Position numbers and translations under genes: made by a program. Of a DNA stretch of 32,183 bases, positions 24,208-31,690 are shown piece after piece. The first letter of the stretch is position 1, and each line of letters begins with the position of its first letter. Origin of the DNA: Streptomyces inhibens (GTDB lineage: Bacteria; Actinomycetota; Actinomycetes; Streptomycetales; Streptomycetaceae); assembly GCF_003389455.1 (NCBI RefSeq), contig NZ_QUAC01000239.1, positions 1 to 32,183 on the forward strand, in the 5' to 3' direction. The notes beneath the pieces were generated by a model. It had not been told where the DNA came from. It was given only the letters and a program-made list of their open reading frames with translations, and made no database searches.

Positions 24208-24675
24208 ATGACCCGCCCAAAGCTGCCCGCACCGCCATCGGCCTCACCTCCGAAGGCTCCCGCGCCCACGCCCGTGCAGCTGATGGACCAGCTCGCGCAG
24301 GCCGCGGCCCTCTACTACCGGAACTTCGCAGCCGTGGCGGCGGAACGTGACCTCACCCTGATGCAGGGCAAGATGCTCAGCCTGCTACGGAGGCCGATGC
24401 CGATGAGGGCCCTCGCCGACCTGCTGGCCTGCGACGCCTCGAACGTCACCGGCATAGTCGACCGCCTGGGGGCGCGCGGCCTGGTCCGCCGCGAGGCCGA
24501 CCCTTCTGACCGGCGGGTCAAGATGGTGATGCTGACCGAGGAGGGCGAGGAGACCGTTCGGCAGATCCGCTCCGAGCTGATGTCCAACCTCACGGGGCTG
24601 GAAAGCCTCGGAGAGGAGGATCGGCACGCCTTCCAGCGCCTGCTCAGCCAAGTCCTTCCTGCCGTCTCCACCTGA
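24208..24675 (+). CDS. MarR-family transcriptional regulator
   Basis: Winged-helix regulator of 155 residues. After a Pro/Ala-rich N-terminus, LMDQLAQAAALYYRNF begins the dimer helix; LTLMQGKMLSLLRRPMPMRAL, LACDASNVTGIVDRLGARGLV and the wing RREADPSDRRVKMVMLTEEG follow (about 50-112), the canonical MarR DNA-binding module with the DxRxxR wing motif. It faces the isomerase-like gene and probably represses both itself and that gene through palindromes at 24131-24176. A plus-strand promoter TTGAGT (24172-24177), 18-base gap, TAGGCT (24196-24201) would start transcription at or next to the ATG, so this mRNA may be leaderless. The GGAG there is only 2-3 bases from the start codon. Ligand unknown, possibly a phenolic or oxidant. 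Confidence 0.9.
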   Translation: MTRPKLPAPPSASPPKAPAPTPVQLMDQLAQAAALYYRNFAAVAAERDLTLMQGKMLSLLRRPMPMRALADLLACDASNVTGIVDRLGARGLVRREADPSDRRVKMVMLTEEGEETVRQIRSELMSNLTGLESLGEEDRHAFQRLLSQVLPAVST

Positions 24676-24921
24676 CAGCCGCCGAGGGCGGGCCGACAAC
24701 CGCGCGGACTCGGATCGGCCCTGAACGGCACCGCCCGCAACGCACTTGGGCGCTCTGTGCCCGACTGCGGGAGCACTGACCGCCCCTGACTCTGGGCGCG
24801 TGTCCGGGATCACAGGGCGGCTCGCCGGACGCGCGGAATGCCATGACCGCCGGGGCGGTTGACCCCCACACGCATTCAATGCATGTGCACATACCGCCTG
24901 GTACCTACGAGGAGCACCCCC

Positions 24922-26049
24922 GTGAGCGTCACTGCGTCCGCCGCCTCCCGCGCGGCCGAGATCCTTTCCCGGCCCGTCGCGCTGAACGGCCTGACCGTCC
25001 CGAACCGCATCGTGATGGCGCCGATGACGCGCATGTTCTCCCCGGGCGGCGTCCCCGGTGAGGATGTGCGGTCGTACTACGCCCGTCGCGCCGCCGCGGG
25101 TGTGGGCCTGATCGTCACCGAGGGGACGTACGTCGGCCACGAGTCGGCCGGGCAGAGTGACCGTGTGCCGCGGTTCCACGGTGAGGAGCAGCTGGCGGGG
25201 TGGGCGAAGGTCGCCGAGGCCGTTCACGCGGCGGGCGGCACGATCGTTCCGCAGCTGTGGCACATCGGCATGGTGCGCAAGCAGGGCGACCCGCCCTACG
25301 CCGACGCCCCCGCCGTCGGCCCCTCCGGCATCCGCGTCGACGGCACCGAGGACACCGGCAAGGCGATGACCCAGCGCGACCTGGACGACGTCATCGGCGC
25401 CTTCGCCGAGGCCGCCGAGGCCGCCGAGCGCATCGGCTTCGACGGCGTCGAACTGCACGGCGCCCACGGCTACCTCGTCGACCAGTTCCTGTGGTCGGGA
25501 ACGAACCGCCGAACCGACGCCTACGGCGGCGACTCCGTGGCCCGTACGAAGTTCGCGGCCGAGATCGTGGCCGCGGTCCGCCAGAGCGTCTCGCCCGACT
25601 TCCCGGTGATATTCCGCTACTCGCAGTGGAAGCAGGAGGCCTACGACGCGAGGCTCGCCGAGACCCCGGAGGAACTGGAGGCGATCCTGACCCCGCTCGC
25701 CGCGGCCGGCGTCGACGCCTTCCACGCCTCCACCCGCCGCTACTGGCTCCCGGAGTTCGAGGGCTCGGACCTGAACCTGGCGGGCTGGACCAAGAAACTC
25801 ACCGGCAGGCCCACCATCACCGTCGGCTCGGTCGGCCTCGACGGCGACTTCATCCGCGGCTTCATGGGCGAGGGCGCCCCGGTCCAGGGCATCGACAACC
25901 TCCTCGACCGCCTGGAGCGCGACGAGTTCGACCTGGTCGCCGTCGGCCGCGCCCTGCTCCAGGACCCGGAGTGGGCGGCGAAGGTCCTGGCGGACCGGTT
26001 CGAGGAGCTGAAGCCGTACGACGCGGCGGCGCTGAAGACGCTGATCTGA
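24922..26049 (+). CDS. Old-yellow-enzyme-type NADH:flavin oxidoreductase
   Basis: FMN-dependent ene-reductase-like TIM barrel of 375 residues. Motifs: PNRIVMAPMTR (27-37), VTEGTYVG, QLWHIG (111-116), and GVELHGAHGYLVDQFLWSGTN with H179 and H182 as the substrate-binding pair, then RTDAYGGD and VGRALLQDPEWAAKV, the phosphate-binding end. The family reduces activated C=C bonds or nitro groups of electrophiles using NAD(P)H. The GTG at 24922 follows AGGAG (24910-24914) by 7 bases; the open frame from 24859 lacks such a site. A perfect palindrome ATGTGCACAT (24883-24892) lies 30 bases upstream and could be an operator. It follows the MarR gene by 246 bases on the same strand, so it may belong to that regulon, though it probably has its own promoter. 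Confidence 0.9.
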   Translation: MSVTASAASRAAEILSRPVALNGLTVPNRIVMAPMTRMFSPGGVPGEDVRSYYARRAAAGVGLIVTEGTYVGHESAGQSDRVPRFHGEEQLAGWAKVAEAVHAAGGTIVPQLWHIGMVRKQGDPPYADAPAVGPSGIRVDGTEDTGKAMTQRDLDDVIGAFAEAAEAAERIGFDGVELHGAHGYLVDQFLWSGTNRRTDAYGGDSVARTKFAAEIVAAVRQSVSPDFPVIFRYSQWKQEAYDARLAETPEELEAILTPLAAAGVDAFHASTRRYWLPEFEGSDLNLAGWTKKLTGRPTITVGSVGLDGDFIRGFMGEGAPVQGIDNLLDRLERDEFDLVAVGRALLQDPEWAAKVLADRFEELKPYDAAALKTLI

Positions 26050-26120
26050 CTCTTTCACCCCCGCTGGGGCTTGGCCGATGGGTCATGTGACGTGCCCACT
26101 GGCTCATCGTTCCATTCAGC

Positions 26121-26236
26121 ATGGGGCGCGGCGATCTTACGGACACGGAGTGGGCCCGGCTGGAGCCGCACCTTCCGAAGAACGTGGGAGGGGCCGGGCG
26201 TTGGAGGAGTCACCGCGCAGTCATCAACGGCATTGC
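26121..26236 (+). pseudogene. IS5-type transposase, N-terminal remnant
   Basis: The frame opens MGRGDLTDTEWARLEPHLP and continues RWRSHRAVINGI, the standard opening of Streptomyces IS5-type transposases (LTDxEWxxLxPLLP...HRxVINGIL). After INGI the expected RTGxxWRDLP is missing and the frame turns into Arg/Ala/Gly-rich sequence, so only about 38 residues survive. It marks another old insertion or deletion end. Confidence 0.7.
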
Positions 26237-27077
26237 TCTGCACCGTGCCCGCAGCCTGGCCGGCATCACTCCGTCCGCAGGGCCTCGGGGGGCGGGCGCG
26301 GACGGAGCGAAGGAACGGGCGACCGAGCGGCCGAGGGTGGCTCACACGAGCAGGCCCCAGCTCGGCACCCACCCACACCGGGTACGCCAAGGAGACTCGG
26401 GTGACGGATCGCGTCAGGGCCCAGCGGGACCGGACGCCCCGGATGTCTACCGTGACGGCCGGGCTGCGAAGTGGGGCTCCGTCCCCATGAAGCCCCCACG
26501 TCATGCCGGCGGTGTGTCAGAACCGGTCAGACATACCCGAGGAGCGCAGCGGCGCCGGGATCGGCGGTTCGTCTCGTCGGTGCCGCCGCCTCCGTCCCGT
26601 GCCCGGCGCGCGCCGCGCGCACGTCGGCGTCCGGGTCCGTCGTCCCGGTCCGTCGGCCGGCTCTCGGCCGGTCTGCGGCCGTGCTGCCCTCTCGTTTGCG
26701 CTTGCTCGCTGTCCGTGCCCGCGGCCGGACGGGTGGCTGTACGGCCGCGGGCGCCTCCCGGCCGCGCCTGTTCCATCTCTCCGTCTGCTGCCGGCGGCCG
26801 CGCTCGCCCGGTCGGGTGCCGTCACCATCTGCCGGGTGGCGATCCGGACCCTTCTCCCAACCAAGGGCTTCCCTCACTCGTCCGTCCGGCACGAATGCTC
26901 TCTTGCAGGGCAAAGGCGCTGGTAACTCCGGCAGCTCCATCGACTCGGGCAGATCGCGCGGCGCCGGAGCAGGTTGCGGCCTCGACGGGTTGGTGTTGCT
27001 GTTGAGGCGGCAAAGACGCTGCGCTCATGCAGGACCCTCTCAGTCGACGCCCAAGCTCCATGGAAACGGAAGTGAGC
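26237..27077. other. Very G/C-rich stretch, no gene recognised
   Basis: About 840 bases with dense CG dinucleotides and long open frames in most of the six frames, all giving Arg/Ala/Pro/Gly-rich low-complexity protein. None has a family match. The only clear signal is the ribosome-binding site GGAAG (27068-27072) of the next gene. Confidence 0.45.
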
Positions 27078-28472
27078 ATGGAAGGCGCACACCACAGTCT
27101 CCACGCCGATGTCCTGGTCATCGGCTAGGGCAAAGGCGGCAAGACGGTGGCCGCGAAGATGGGCCGCCTCGGCAAGCGGGTCGTGCTTGTGGAGCGCTCG
27201 GACCGGATGTACGGAGGTACCTGTCCCAACGTCGGCTGCGTACCGACGAAGGCGCTCGTCCACCACGCCGACAGACGCCGGCCGGAGGACCCGGCGCAGG
27301 AGTGGTACGAGCGTTCCGTCGCCAAGGTCCAAGCGGTGACCAAGATGATGCGCGACGGCAACTACGAGGGGCTGAACGGCATGGAGACCGTCACGGTCAT
27401 CACCGGTCAAGCCGCGTTCGTCGACCCTCACACCGTCGCGGTCCAGGCAGGCCGCGAGCGCCTTACGGTCACCGCCGACACCATCTTGATCAATACCGGC
27501 TCCGAGCCGATCATCCCCGACATCCCCGGCCTGCGCGACAGCCAGTACACCGTCACCAGCACCGAACTGATCGAGACCACCGTCCTGCCGGAACGACTGA
27601 CCATCATCGGCGGTGGATACCTCGGCCTGGAGTTCGCCGCGATCTACCGGCGGTTCGGCTCACAGGTGACCGTGCTTGAGGCAGCTCCCGAAATCCTTGG
27701 CCGCCTCGACGACGACATCGCCGCCGTCGCCCAGGACATCCTCACCGACGAGGGCATCGAGATCATTGCCGGCGCACGGGTGAGACAGGTCCGCGACGGG
27801 GACAGCGGCGCGACCGTCGTCTACGACAAGGACGGCCACCAGCACTCCGTGGCGGCCGACGCCATCCTGGCCGCCACCGGCCGCGCCCCGGCCACCGGCG
27901 ACCTCGCCCTGGAGGCGGCCGGGGTCCGTACCACCGAGCGGGGAGCGGTCGAGGTCGACGAGTTCTTGCGCACCAGCCAGCCGCACATCTACGCCCTCGG
28001 CGACGTCAACGGCGGCCCACAGTTCACCTACGTCTCCCTCGATGACAGCCGCATCGTCCTCGACCAGCTCATCGGCGAGGGCAAGCGCTCCACGTCGGAC
28101 CGGGTGGCCATCCCGCACACGGTGTTCATGACCCCGCCGATGGCGACCGTTGGGCTGACCGAGAAGGAGGCCCGCGCGGCCGGACGCCGGGTGAAGATCG
28201 CCAGCCAGCCGGTCGCCGAGATCATTGCCATGCCGCGCGCCTACATCGTCGAGGACCCCCGCGGTGTCATGAAGTTCGTCCTCGATGCCGACACCGACGA
28301 CATTCTCGGCGCCGCCCTGCTCAGCATCGACGCGCAGGAACTCATCAACACCGTCGCGCTCGCCATGCGTCACGGCGTCAAGGCGGCCGAACTCCGCGAC
28401 GCCGTCTACCAGCATCCCACCTCCACCGAAGCCTTCAACGACGTACTCGCCACCATCGTGCGAGCCGACTGA
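27078..28472 (+). pseudogene. FAD-dependent disulfide reductase, interrupted by TAG
   Basis: Pyridine-nucleotide-disulfide oxidoreductase of the RclA / mercuric-reductase-like type, 464 codons if read through. The ATG at 27078 follows GGAAG by 5 bases and gives MEGAHHSLHADVLVIG, then TAG (27126-27128), then GKGGKTVAAKMGRLGKRV. The stop falls inside the FAD-binding GxGxxG loop, where relatives have a residue such as Trp or Phe. The rest is intact: GGTCPNVGC with redox cysteines at codons 45 and 50, INTGSEP, a NAD loop IIGGGYLGLEFA, the second FAD motif HIYALGDV and the C-terminal HPTSTEAF with the active-site His. Reinitiation at ATG 27147 would remove the first FAD strand. Most likely a recent nonsense mutation or a sequencing error; the intact enzyme would use NAD(P)H and FAD to reduce a disulfide, metal ion or oxidant. 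Confidence 0.82.
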
Positions 28473-28544
28473 CCACAAGCCGCCCGCGCCTGGCCGTTCC
28501 TCGTGGATCGGTCGGCGTGGCATCGGGAAAGGAAGGGTGCGGCT

Positions 28545-29297
28545 GTGACTACCGCGTCGATGACAGGGAAAGTCGCGCTGGTGACCGGGGCGACCAGCGG
28601 CATCGGGGCAGCCACTGCCGAACTGCTCGCCGAGCGCGGTGCGCACGTACTGGTGGCGGGCCGGGACCGAGGACGCGGCGAGGTCGTCGTCGAGGCCATC
28701 CGGGAACGCGGTGGCACGGCGGACTTCGTGGCCGCCGACCTGCTGGACGCCGGCTCGGTCCGACAGCTGGCTCGGCAAGCCGTCGAACTGGGTGGTGGCC
28801 GGGTGGACATCCTCGTCAACGGCGCGGGTATCTATCCCTTCGGGCCCACCGAGCAGACGCCGGAGAGCGAGGTGGACGCCGTCTACGCACTGAACGTGAA
28901 GGCGCCCTTCTACCTGGTGGCCGAACTCGCGCCGGCGATGGCCGAGCGGGGCAGCGGGGCGATCGTCAACCTCAGCACCATGGCGGCCGCGCTCGGCATC
29001 TCGGGAATGGCGCTGTACGGCTCCAGCAAGGCCGCCGTGAACCTGCTGACCAAGGCCTGGGCTGCCGAATACGGCCCGCGCGGGGTCCGGGTCAACGCCG
29101 TGCAGCCCGGTCCGACACAGACCGAGGGCACGGCGGGCCTGGGCGAGGATCTCGACACCCTCGCCGCTCAGGCGCCCGCCGGACGGCCGGCTTCCCCGGG
29201 GGAGATCGCCGAGGCGATCGCGTACCTGGCCGGCGATGCCGCGAGTTTCGTGCAGGGCGTCGTGCTGCCTGTCGACGGCGGCCGCACGGCCGTGTGA
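28545..29297 (+). CDS. SDR-family oxidoreductase
   Basis: Classical SDR of 250 residues: TGATSGIG (14-21), AGR at the end of strand two (NADP preference), NGAG (92-95, where most members have NNAG), Ser144 (LST), Tyr158-x3-Lys162 (YGSSK), PGPTQTE and the end FVQGVVLPVDGGRTAV. The GTG at 28545 follows AAGGAAGGG (28529-28537) by about 7 bases; the frame from 28503 has no comparable site. It starts 72 bases after the disulfide reductase gene on the same strand and is probably co-transcribed, so the nonsense codon there could have a polar effect. It is paralogous to the TetR-linked SDR at 11618-12361. Substrate unknown. Confidence 0.9.
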   Translation: MTTASMTGKVALVTGATSGIGAATAELLAERGAHVLVAGRDRGRGEVVVEAIRERGGTADFVAADLLDAGSVRQLARQAVELGGGRVDILVNGAGIYPFGPTEQTPESEVDAVYALNVKAPFYLVAELAPAMAERGSGAIVNLSTMAAALGISGMALYGSSKAAVNLLTKAWAAEYGPRGVRVNAVQPGPTQTEGTAGLGEDLDTLAAQAPAGRPASPGEIAEAIAYLAGDAASFVQGVVLPVDGGRTAV

Positions 29298-29580
29298 ACC
29301 GGGCCTCCAGACCCCCGCCGGCCCGCTTCCCCTCGGAATGCCCGGCGGAAACGCCGTCTCTTCTGCCCGGCGGAATTCCGCCCAGTGGTAGGGCGGCGCC
29401 TGCCGACACTCCCGACACCCCGTCCGATCAGTGCTGACGTGGAGAAAGGCGGACGGATGAAGGACATGCCCTGTGCCGGTCCGCGTCTCGTCGCGGCTCG
29501 CGGACGCTCGACACGGACGGGAGCGACCGGGGAGTGCCGCGGCCCGCGCCCCGCTGGGGATCTGCTCGGTGCGGACGGCG

Positions 29581-29760
29581 GCCTGCTGCTGCCGGGTGAT
29601 CAGCGGCGCGCCCCAGAAGATCCCGATGGCGCCGGGGACGGCGATCAGCAGGTGGCTGAGCAGGTCGACCTGGGAGCTGTACTTGTCGGCGAACGTGCCC
29701 AGCTGGCCGGAGCAGTTGTCGCGGCCCGCGCAGTGGGCGAGGCTGTCGTCGACAGGCTTG
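29581..29760 (-). pseudogene. ABC-2-type permease remnant
   Basis: The minus strand reads DSLAHCAGRDNCSGQLGTF, ADKYSSQVDLLSHLLIAVPG and AIGIFWGAPLITRQQ. This matches the extracellular Cys-containing loop and next membrane segment of actinobacterial ABC transporter permeases (pattern C.G..NC...L..F...Y......L......PG.IG.FWGAPL.AREL). Only about 60 residues of a ~280-residue protein remain; after TRQQ the sequence diverges. No matching ATPase gene is near. The remaining bases of 29298-29908 show nothing else I recognise. Confidence 0.55.
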
Positions 29761-29908
29761 AGGAATCGACCTCGGATCAGGCCGGCCTCGGTCCGCGTCG
29801 ATCTCGCCGTCCGTACGACGAAGACTCACCAAGTCTTGGCCGACCACGCGCGACATGCCTTACCCCCGAGCAGCGTGAGCTGAATCAGAAGCGCCCGGCG
29901 CCTACCCG

Positions 29909-30052
29909 CTACGACACCGTGTCCACACGGTCGGAGCGGTGCACGTTGCACGTGCCGGCGATCTGTTGGACGGTCATCTCACGGGCGCAGTAGAGCTGCT
30001 GGGCGAGTACGGCCTGGTCCGGGGTGATCGAACCGTTCCTGGACGATGTTCG
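29909..30052 (-). pseudogene. Resolvase-type serine recombinase, C-terminal HTH remnant
   Basis: The minus strand encodes GSITPDQAVLAQQLYCARE, MTVQQIAGTCNVHRSD and a TAG at 29909-29911. This is the C-terminal helix-turn-helix of a resolvase/invertase-type recombinase (pattern LTPxQxxxARxLYxxxExTVxEIAxxxGVSRxTxYR). The catalytic domain is missing and the recognition helix is degraded (VHRSD instead of VSRxT). A second recombinase relic in the window, distinct from the one at 13463. Confidence 0.6.
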
Positions 30053-30074
30053 ATCAATGCGTCAAGGGGAAGAT

Positions 30075-30446
30075 TCAGTCCGGGCGGGAGACCTGGTAGT
30101 GGCTGATGTACCAGCCGTCGGTCGCGCGCTTTACCAGTGTGCTGAGATAGACGCTGAGCGTGGGCCGGTCGGTGAACGAGAAGTTGACGGTCAGGTAGCC
30201 GAGCACGAGGTCGTCAGTGAGCTGCCTCGTTTCGAGAATCCGATACGCGGCCGTCAGCCCGAGGGGTTGGGAATCGTAGTAGTCGGCGACGCCCTGCCGT
30301 CCGACGCTGTAGGGGTGCAGTCCCTGGAAGATCGCATCCTCGGTGAAGAGGGAGGCGGCGCGCTGGGGTTCGTGCGCGTCGACGGCTGCTTTCCACTGGT
30401 CGAGGACGCCACGCAGGATTGCTTCGCTGTCTGTCGTGCTGTTCAT
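30075..30446 (-). CDS. NTF2-like / SnoaL-type protein
   Basis: Protein of 123 residues with the cone-shaped NTF2 fold used by SgcJ/EcaC-type and SnoaL-type proteins: AILRGVLDQWKAAVDAHEPQ (helices), AASLFTEDAIFQGLHPYSVGR, GVADYYDSQP, then three strands ending VYLSTLVKRATDGWYISHYQVSRPD. Such proteins bind a small hydrophobic ligand and act as isomerases, cyclases or ligand carriers; no catalytic residue can be assigned here. The ATG at 30446 follows GGGGAA by 5 bases; the longer frame to 30515 would run into the upstream SDR spacer. It lies 71 bases downstream of the SDR 30518-31231 on the same strand and is probably co-transcribed. Confidence 0.85.
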   Translation of the reverse strand: MNSTTDSEAILRGVLDQWKAAVDAHEPQRAASLFTEDAIFQGLHPYSVGRQGVADYYDSQPLGLTAAYRILETRQLTDDLVLGYLTVNFSFTDRPTLSVYLSTLVKRATDGWYISHYQVSRPD

Positions 30447-30517
30447 CAGGGTTCCCCAAGAACGGAATCGGGGGCATCGGTCTCGCGCATGAAGCCGGTG
30501 TTGGCCCACTCCCATGC

Positions 30518-31231
30518 TCAGTGCCCTGCGCTCTGGCCGCCGTCGACGTGCAGGATCTCTCCAGTGACGAACGCGGCGTTCTCGAGGTAGACGATCGCTT
30601 CGACGACATCGTCGATCTCGCCCATCCGGCCGAGTGGGTGCAGCGCGGCGAGGCCCTCGTACGTCGCGGCCGGGTGCATCGGGGTGCGGATGATGCCCAG
30701 CGCGACCGTGTTGGCCCTGATGCCGCGGCCCGCGTACTCGATCGCCAGTGCCTTGGTGACCGCGTTCAGTCCCCCTTTGGTCAGCGACGCGAGCGCTGAG
30801 GGCTGCTGCGAGTCGGCGTGGTCGACCAGGCTGGTCGAGATGTTCACCAGGTGGCCCCCGTCGTCTCGGGAGAGCATTGCGGCGACGGCACTGCGGGAGA
30901 CCTCGAAGAAGCCGCGCTGGTTCACCCCGGCCACGGCGTCGTAGTCCTCGTCGGTGTATTCGGTGAACGGCTTGGCGATGAAGATTCCGGCGTTGTTGAT
31001 CAGTGTGTCGATCCGGCCGAACCGCTCCAGCGCCGCGTCGACGACACGGGCGCCGACGCCGGGCTCGGCCACGTCGCCGCGCACGGTCAGTACCTCGGGA
31101 TCGCTGGACTCACCGATGGACCGGGAGATGGCAGCGACCCCGTAGCCGAGCTCGCGGTAGGCAGTGACGAGGGCGGCGCCGATGCCTTGGGAAGCGCCGG
31201 TGATGATGGCGACCTTCTGCACGGTGTTCAT
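30518..31231 (-). CDS. SDR-family protein lacking the catalytic Tyr
   Basis: SDR-fold protein of 237 residues. The cofactor loop TGASQGIG (11-18), SRS at the end of strand two, NNAG (79-82), NISTS (130-134), Lys152 and the end FVTGEILHVDGGQSAGH are normal. But the Tyr that should stand four residues before the Lys is replaced: the segment reads PSALASLTKGGLNAVTK, placing Ala148 where YxxxK needs Tyr. I recall close relatives with the same SALASLTKGG segment, so this looks like a subfamily trait, not a local mutation. It may bind NAD(P) without standard dehydrogenase chemistry, or use another acid. Start ATG 31231; the upstream purine run AGAAGAGA is a weak ribosome-binding site. Probable operon with the NTF2-like gene. 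Confidence 0.88.
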   Translation of the reverse strand: MNTVQKVAIITGASQGIGAALVTAYRELGYGVAAISRSIGESSDPEVLTVRGDVAEPGVGARVVDAALERFGRIDTLINNAGIFIAKPFTEYTDEDYDAVAGVNQRGFFEVSRSAVAAMLSRDDGGHLVNISTSLVDHADSQQPSALASLTKGGLNAVTKALAIEYAGRGIRANTVALGIIRTPMHPAATYEGLAALHPLGRMGEIDDVVEAIVYLENAAFVTGEILHVDGGQSAGH

Positions 31232-31690
31232 AAGGGGAGTCTCTTCTGACTCAGCAGCGTCTGCGACCTGGATCGCGGCGCGTGACATCCGCGCCGTGGA
31301 GTGCGTTGGCGCCGCCACGTCATCCGGCGACCACTCCGGTCGCACACCGGCCCCTTTATCGTCAAGCCTTCTGGCGTTCAGCCGGTCAGCCGGTCAGCCG
31401 GTCAGCCCAACGAAGCGTCTGACCGGGCTGCCGGTCGCGCGCGGGGCTGCGTGCGAGGAACTGACGGCCGGGACTGGCGACGTGGCGGAGCGCGCCCGGT
31501 CCTTCCGGCCGAGGAGCATGCCAGTCGAACGAGGGTCCGAGGTGGCCGTCCCGCCGGATGAACACGCGGTGGTCGGCGCATAGAGGCAGGGCCACCTGAA
31601 CAGTCCTGGGATGTCGAAGTCCTTGGAGCGTGCAGTAGGCCCTGCTGTCCCAGTCTTGCCGTGTCGGTGCCGGTCGCGTCCCACTCCCGC
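31232..31690. other. Intergenic, no gene recognised
   Basis: It must hold the SDR promoter but none stands out. It contains an octamer tandem repeat (listed separately) and short frames without family match. Confidence 0.45.
31379..31407. repeat. Octamer tandem repeat (CAGCCGGT)x3.6
   Basis: Three perfect copies of CAGCCGGT followed by CAGCC. Each unit contains CCGG. Possible slippage product; no function inferred. Confidence 0.85.

Noticed and set aside
26527..26940. Basic 137-residue minus-strand protein as a plasmid transfer gene
   Set aside because: Composition is low-complexity in all frames, with no start signal or conserved motif to support a call.
27126..27128. UAG as a recoded (pyrrolysine-type) codon
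   Set aside because: The position is the FAD loop, not an active site, no recoding genes are visible, and a single nonsense mutation or sequence error is far simpler.
13401..31407. Short tandem repeats as CRISPR arrays
   Set aside because: The repeats are 6-bp and 8-bp perfect tandems without spacers, and no cas gene is present.
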